Origin: a virus
IMG/VR virus record: IMGVR_UViG_3300031758_000004
Coordinates: 124,001-188,000 of that record
Reading direction: 5' to 3' (one strand)
Length of the DNA: 64,000 nucleotides
The position numbers and the translations under genes are program-made. The number at the start of each line of letters is the position of its first letter. Within the stretch, counting starts at the first letter, position 1. Below, in pieces: positions 61,985 to 64,000 of this stretch. The notes below the pieces were generated by a model that saw only the letters and a list, made by a program, of their open reading frames with translations, was not told the DNA's origin and made no database searches.

Positions 61985-62863
61985 TTACAAATTTTTTATA
62001 TAAAGATATTTTTCATATTTTCTTTTCAATCCTATAAAATCATCACCATATAAATAATCTCCAAATTTTAAAACATCTTTTTTATTGGATATTAAAACCA
62101 AAGAGTGTGTGTGAATATTACCACTTTTATTTATAGTCTCTCTCTTTTTAATTTTATATTCTATACCTAAATAATCAAAAATATCAGAGATGTGTCTCCA
62201 ATCCTGATTAATGGTGGATGATATTGAATATTGTGTATTATAATGTTTCGAATTATAATAAAAACAACCATCAGCATCCGACAATCCCATATAAAAATAC
62301 CTTTTCATATCAAAACTTAAATTATCTAAAATTATAGGATAATTATAAGATTTCTTATGATAGTCTAAAGATACTAAATATTCAATTAATATTCTATTAT
62401 ATATAGAAAAACAAATTTGCTCTTTTCTATTATTTCTTTTTCTATATGAAATATTCCAATTTATAACCGACATCATCTTTTCATAAATATCCAAACCATC
62501 ATCTTTAATAATTTCTAACGATACCGAATTTGATTTACCAAGACCACCATTATGAATATAACCATCACCCCATATATAACCTAAAATATATAAAAATGTA
62601 GGATTAGTATAAATGTCATCAATTGACACGTTTAATACCTTATTTAGGTTTTTTTGTGAGTCATTTCTTTTCTCCCAACTACATTTTACAGTTGATGATC
62701 TAAGAGACTTAATCGTTTCAATGTCAACTTTCAATCCAAGTTTTGAGGCCTTTTTTTGAACACTTCTTTGTGTTCTATTAAGAAAATTAGAACAAAAGCT
62801 AATTCCCTCTTTAGCATAATTAGATAACAAAAAATCCAATTCATCATTATTCCACTTTCTCAT
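61985..62863 (-). CDS. LAGLIDADG homing endonuclease
   Basis: 292 residues. N-terminal SANT/homeodomain-like helix-turn-helix (WNNDELDFLLSNYAKEG, LNRTQRSVQKKASKLGL). Two LAGLIDADG helices: FLYILGYIWGDGYI (about residue 90) and YFYMGLSDADGCFY (about 190), each with the catalytic acidic residue. A free-standing mobile gene between the small-gene operon and the metallophosphoesterase gene. An exact 12-mer promoter motif is 19 bases upstream. Confidence 0.9.
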   Translation of the reverse strand: MRKWNNDELDFLLSNYAKEGISFCSNFLNRTQRSVQKKASKLGLKVDIETIKSLRSSTVKCSWEKRNDSQKNLNKVLNVSIDDIYTNPTFLYILGYIWGDGYIHNGGLGKSNSVSLEIIKDDGLDIYEKMMSVINWNISYRKRNNRKEQICFSIYNRILIEYLVSLDYHKKSYNYPIILDNLSFDMKRYFYMGLSDADGCFYYNSKHYNTQYSISSTINQDWRHISDIFDYLGIEYKIKKRETINKSGNIHTHSLVLISNKKDVLKFGDYLYGDDFIGLKRKYEKYLYIKNL

Positions 62864-62882
62864 AAGAGTTTATTCTTTTAAT

Positions 62883-62894
62883 TATATATTAAAA
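62883..62894 (-). promoter_or_regulatory. TTTTAATATATA motif, putative phage promoter
   Basis: Exact 12-mer on the minus strand, 19 bases upstream of the LAGLIDADG gene. Confidence 0.5.
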
Positions 62895-62926
62895 GTGAAT
62901 AACTCCCTAATGATGTGCTATCTGAA

Positions 62927-63514
62927 TTATTTTTTTCTACTATTAAAATCAATAACCTCTTCTATACTAAAAGGTCTATATTCACCTAATACTATTTTAG
63001 CGGAATCGACACCAACATCCATTCTTAAAGTGTTTTTATTTAAATGATCAAAATATGAGTGTTCATGACCATGTAGCATAATAACCCCCTTATGACTCCC
63101 ATCCCAAGATAAATGTGGATAATGACTCATGAAAAATTTATGTTTTCCATGTGAAACTTGTAAAACATCTTGAACTGATGAAAAAAGTTCAATTGGGTTA
63201 AAAGAAGAATCGTGGAATTTTACTTCTTTATCAACTATATGCTGGTCGTGGTTTCCTAAAATAAGATGAATTTTTTTACAAACAATTGAATCTCTAAATA
63301 ATTTGATGTTGTGAATTCCACCAAAGCTCCAATCACCTAAGTGATATAGTATATCATTTTCTTTGACATACTTATTGATACCATCAATAAGAGCCATGTT
63401 CATCTCATGAACTGAATTAAAATTTCTATATCCAGAATTCCATCTAGATATTTTGGGACCAGCTATATTTGTATGCCCGAAATGCGTATCTGAAGTAAAC
63501 CATATATTACTCAT
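62927..63514 (-). CDS. calcineurin-like metallophosphoesterase
   Basis: 195 residues. All metal-ligand motifs are present: SDTHFGH (8-14), LGDWSFGG, LGNHDQH, SHYPHLSW and HGHEHS, with GVDS near the end. The compact form is close to the YfcE/MJ0936-type phosphodiesterases found in many phages. May hydrolyse cyclic nucleotides or phosphodiesters, including signal nucleotides of host defence; the substrate is unknown. The ATG overlaps the stop of the 89-residue gene (ATGA). Confidence 0.85.
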   Translation of the reverse strand: MSNIWFTSDTHFGHTNIAGPKISRWNSGYRNFNSVHEMNMALIDGINKYVKENDILYHLGDWSFGGIHNIKLFRDSIVCKKIHLILGNHDQHIVDKEVKFHDSSFNPIELFSSVQDVLQVSHGKHKFFMSHYPHLSWDGSHKGVIMLHGHEHSYFDHLNKNTLRMDVGVDSAKIVLGEYRPFSIEEVIDFNSRKK

Positions 63515-63780
63515 TTTCTTAATTTTTTTAATTTCTTTCTCACTAAATCTTCCACAACTTCAGTTCCGTATATTTCACTTATACATCTACCTTCTGAATT
63601 ATAGAACTGATAACATTCTAACTCACCATTAGAATCACAGAATATCTCACCATTTATCCTTTCACCATTAATTGAAAGTAAGACATAATAACAAGTCTCA
63701 TCACTAGATTCATCTATTCTCTTGACACGGAATTTAGCTGATGTTATCTCTTTATATCTACCAAAATCTAATATTCTCAT
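63511..63780 (-). CDS. hypothetical protein
   Basis: 89 residues from the ATG at 63780. A GTG start five codons upstream overlaps the TATATTTG box, so the ATG is preferred. YYVLLSINGERINGEIFCDSNGE gives a beta-rich middle; the C-terminus is basic (VRKKLKKLRK). Coupled with the metallophosphoesterase by a 4-base overlap. Confidence 0.6.
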   Translation of the reverse strand: MRILDFGRYKEITSAKFRVKRIDESSDETCYYVLLSINGERINGEIFCDSNGELECYQFYNSEGRCISEIYGTEVVEDLVRKKLKKLRK

Positions 63781-63794
63781 AATAATATTTTTCA

Positions 63795-63802
63795 CAAATA
63801 TA
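63795..63802 (-). promoter_or_regulatory. TATATTTG, Bacteroidota-type -7 box
   Basis: Minus-strand TATATTTG 14 bases before the ATG at 63780; an adjoining TTTTG immediately upstream is too close to be the -33. Confidence 0.45.
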
Positions 63803-63818
63803 CAAAATAAGTTTTACT

Positions 63819-63830
63819 TTTTAATATATA
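63819..63830 (+). promoter_or_regulatory. TTTTAATATATA motif, putative phage promoter
   Basis: Exact 12-mer, 23 bases before the ATG at 63854. Confidence 0.5.
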
Positions 63831-63853
63831 AAGAGTAAAAATATTATTATATT

Positions 63854-64000
63854 ATGAAGTATATAAAACTTTTCGAAGCATTTGAATCTAATGTAATTTC
63901 TAAAACATTAAATTATATAAAAAACGGGAAACCCAATTTCTTAGGTATGATTGATCATATATCAAGAGAATATGATATACCACAATCTAAAATAACTGAT
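63854..64000 (+). CDS. paralogue of the 532-residue capsid-targeting-like protein, 5' part
   Basis: The window ends after 49 codons. MKYIKLFE then A (an L-x-E/A site), followed by F.S(N/D)(V/I)(I/L).K...Y(I/L)K and DIP.S.I.D, aligns with the first 55 residues of the 532-residue protein at 51107. Both have a 12-mer-like promoter motif. The gene continues beyond the window. Confidence 0.7.
   Translation, partial: MKYIKLFEAFESNVISKTLNYIKNGKPNFLGMIDHISREYDIPQSKITD

Noticed and set aside
63781-63795. GTG start for the 89-residue gene
   Set aside because: It overlaps the -7 box; the ATG at 63780 is preferred.
1-64000. Alternative genetic code (TAG or TGA reassigned)
   Set aside because: TAG ends the glycosyltransferase gene and the 46-residue gene; TGA and TAA end others at expected positions, with no in-frame stop inside recognisable domains.
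1-64000. CRISPR array, insertion sequence, integrase or attachment site
   Set aside because: No regularly spaced direct repeats with unique spacers, no transposase or integrase motifs, no tRNA-end duplication seen; the short repeats present are coding.

Overview
The window is a strongly AT-rich, gene-dense stretch of a large tailed bacteriophage genome with T4-like traits: a gp46/SbcC-type recombination ATPase, PhoH, RNA ligase, Nudix, giant tail or baseplate-type proteins, and phage copies of translation and chaperone genes. The host is probably a member of the Bacteroidota. Start codons lack Shine-Dalgarno sequences and sit in A/T-rich leaders, and a recurrent box of the form TAnnTTTG, the Bacteroidota vegetative -7 element, lies about 15-30 bases upstream of many starts. 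TAA, TAG and TGA all act as stops. I see no integrase, insertion sequence, CRISPR array or rRNA.

Layout. 1-6.9 kb: three rightward tail-fibre-like genes built from a duplicated module of about 260 residues plus lectin-like C-termini. Each is followed by a TATAAATA box fused to a GACTCG hairpin. 6.9-8.8 kb: leftward DUF2827-like glycosyltransferase and a J-domain-like protein. 8.8-12.2 kb: small hypothetical genes and a T5orf172 GIY-YIG protein. 12.2-16 kb: a gp46/SbcC gene broken at its Walker A motif by a split intein, with a free-standing endonuclease gene between the two halves. 16-17.2 kb: a small protein, a ribosomal protein bS21 homologue and a DnaJ with zinc fingers. 17.2-27.2 kb: two giant leftward virion-type proteins with P-domains and [W/F]xxGx pentads. 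27.3-30 kb: sirtuin, UVR-motif protein, HD hydrolase and small genes. 30-42.8 kb: leftward structural genes, including a collagen-like fibre and a 2047-residue protein. 42.9-44.8 kb: PhoH with a LAGLIDADG intein inside Walker B. 44.8-52 kb: mixed small genes, an M42/M28-like peptidase, an I78-like inhibitor and Nudix. 52-64 kb: HNH endonuclease, RNA ligase, tRNA-Cys, glutamyl-tRNA synthetase, GIY-YIG endonuclease, SLOG-like protein, an overlapping operon of small proteins sharing a C-terminal tag, a LAGLIDADG endonuclease and a metallophosphoesterase.

Three cross-cutting patterns stand out. First, at least seven otherwise dissimilar proteins begin with a short basic/aromatic stretch ending in [I/L/F]-x-E followed by a small residue. 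This resembles the T4 capsid-targeting sequence and its gp21 protease site, and suggests a set of packaged, possibly injected, proteins. Second, an exact 12-mer, TTTTAATATATA, precedes many starts, mostly of structural and capsid-targeting-like genes, whereas TATATTTG-type boxes precede enzyme genes. This looks like two temporal promoter classes. Third, selfish elements are dense: one split intein, one full intein, and endonucleases of the LAGLIDADG, HNH, GIY-YIG and PD-(D/E)XK-like types.

The translation-related set (bS21, GluRS, tRNA-Cys, RNA ligase) suggests the phage modifies host translation. All functional calls come from reading motifs by eye; no database search was run.
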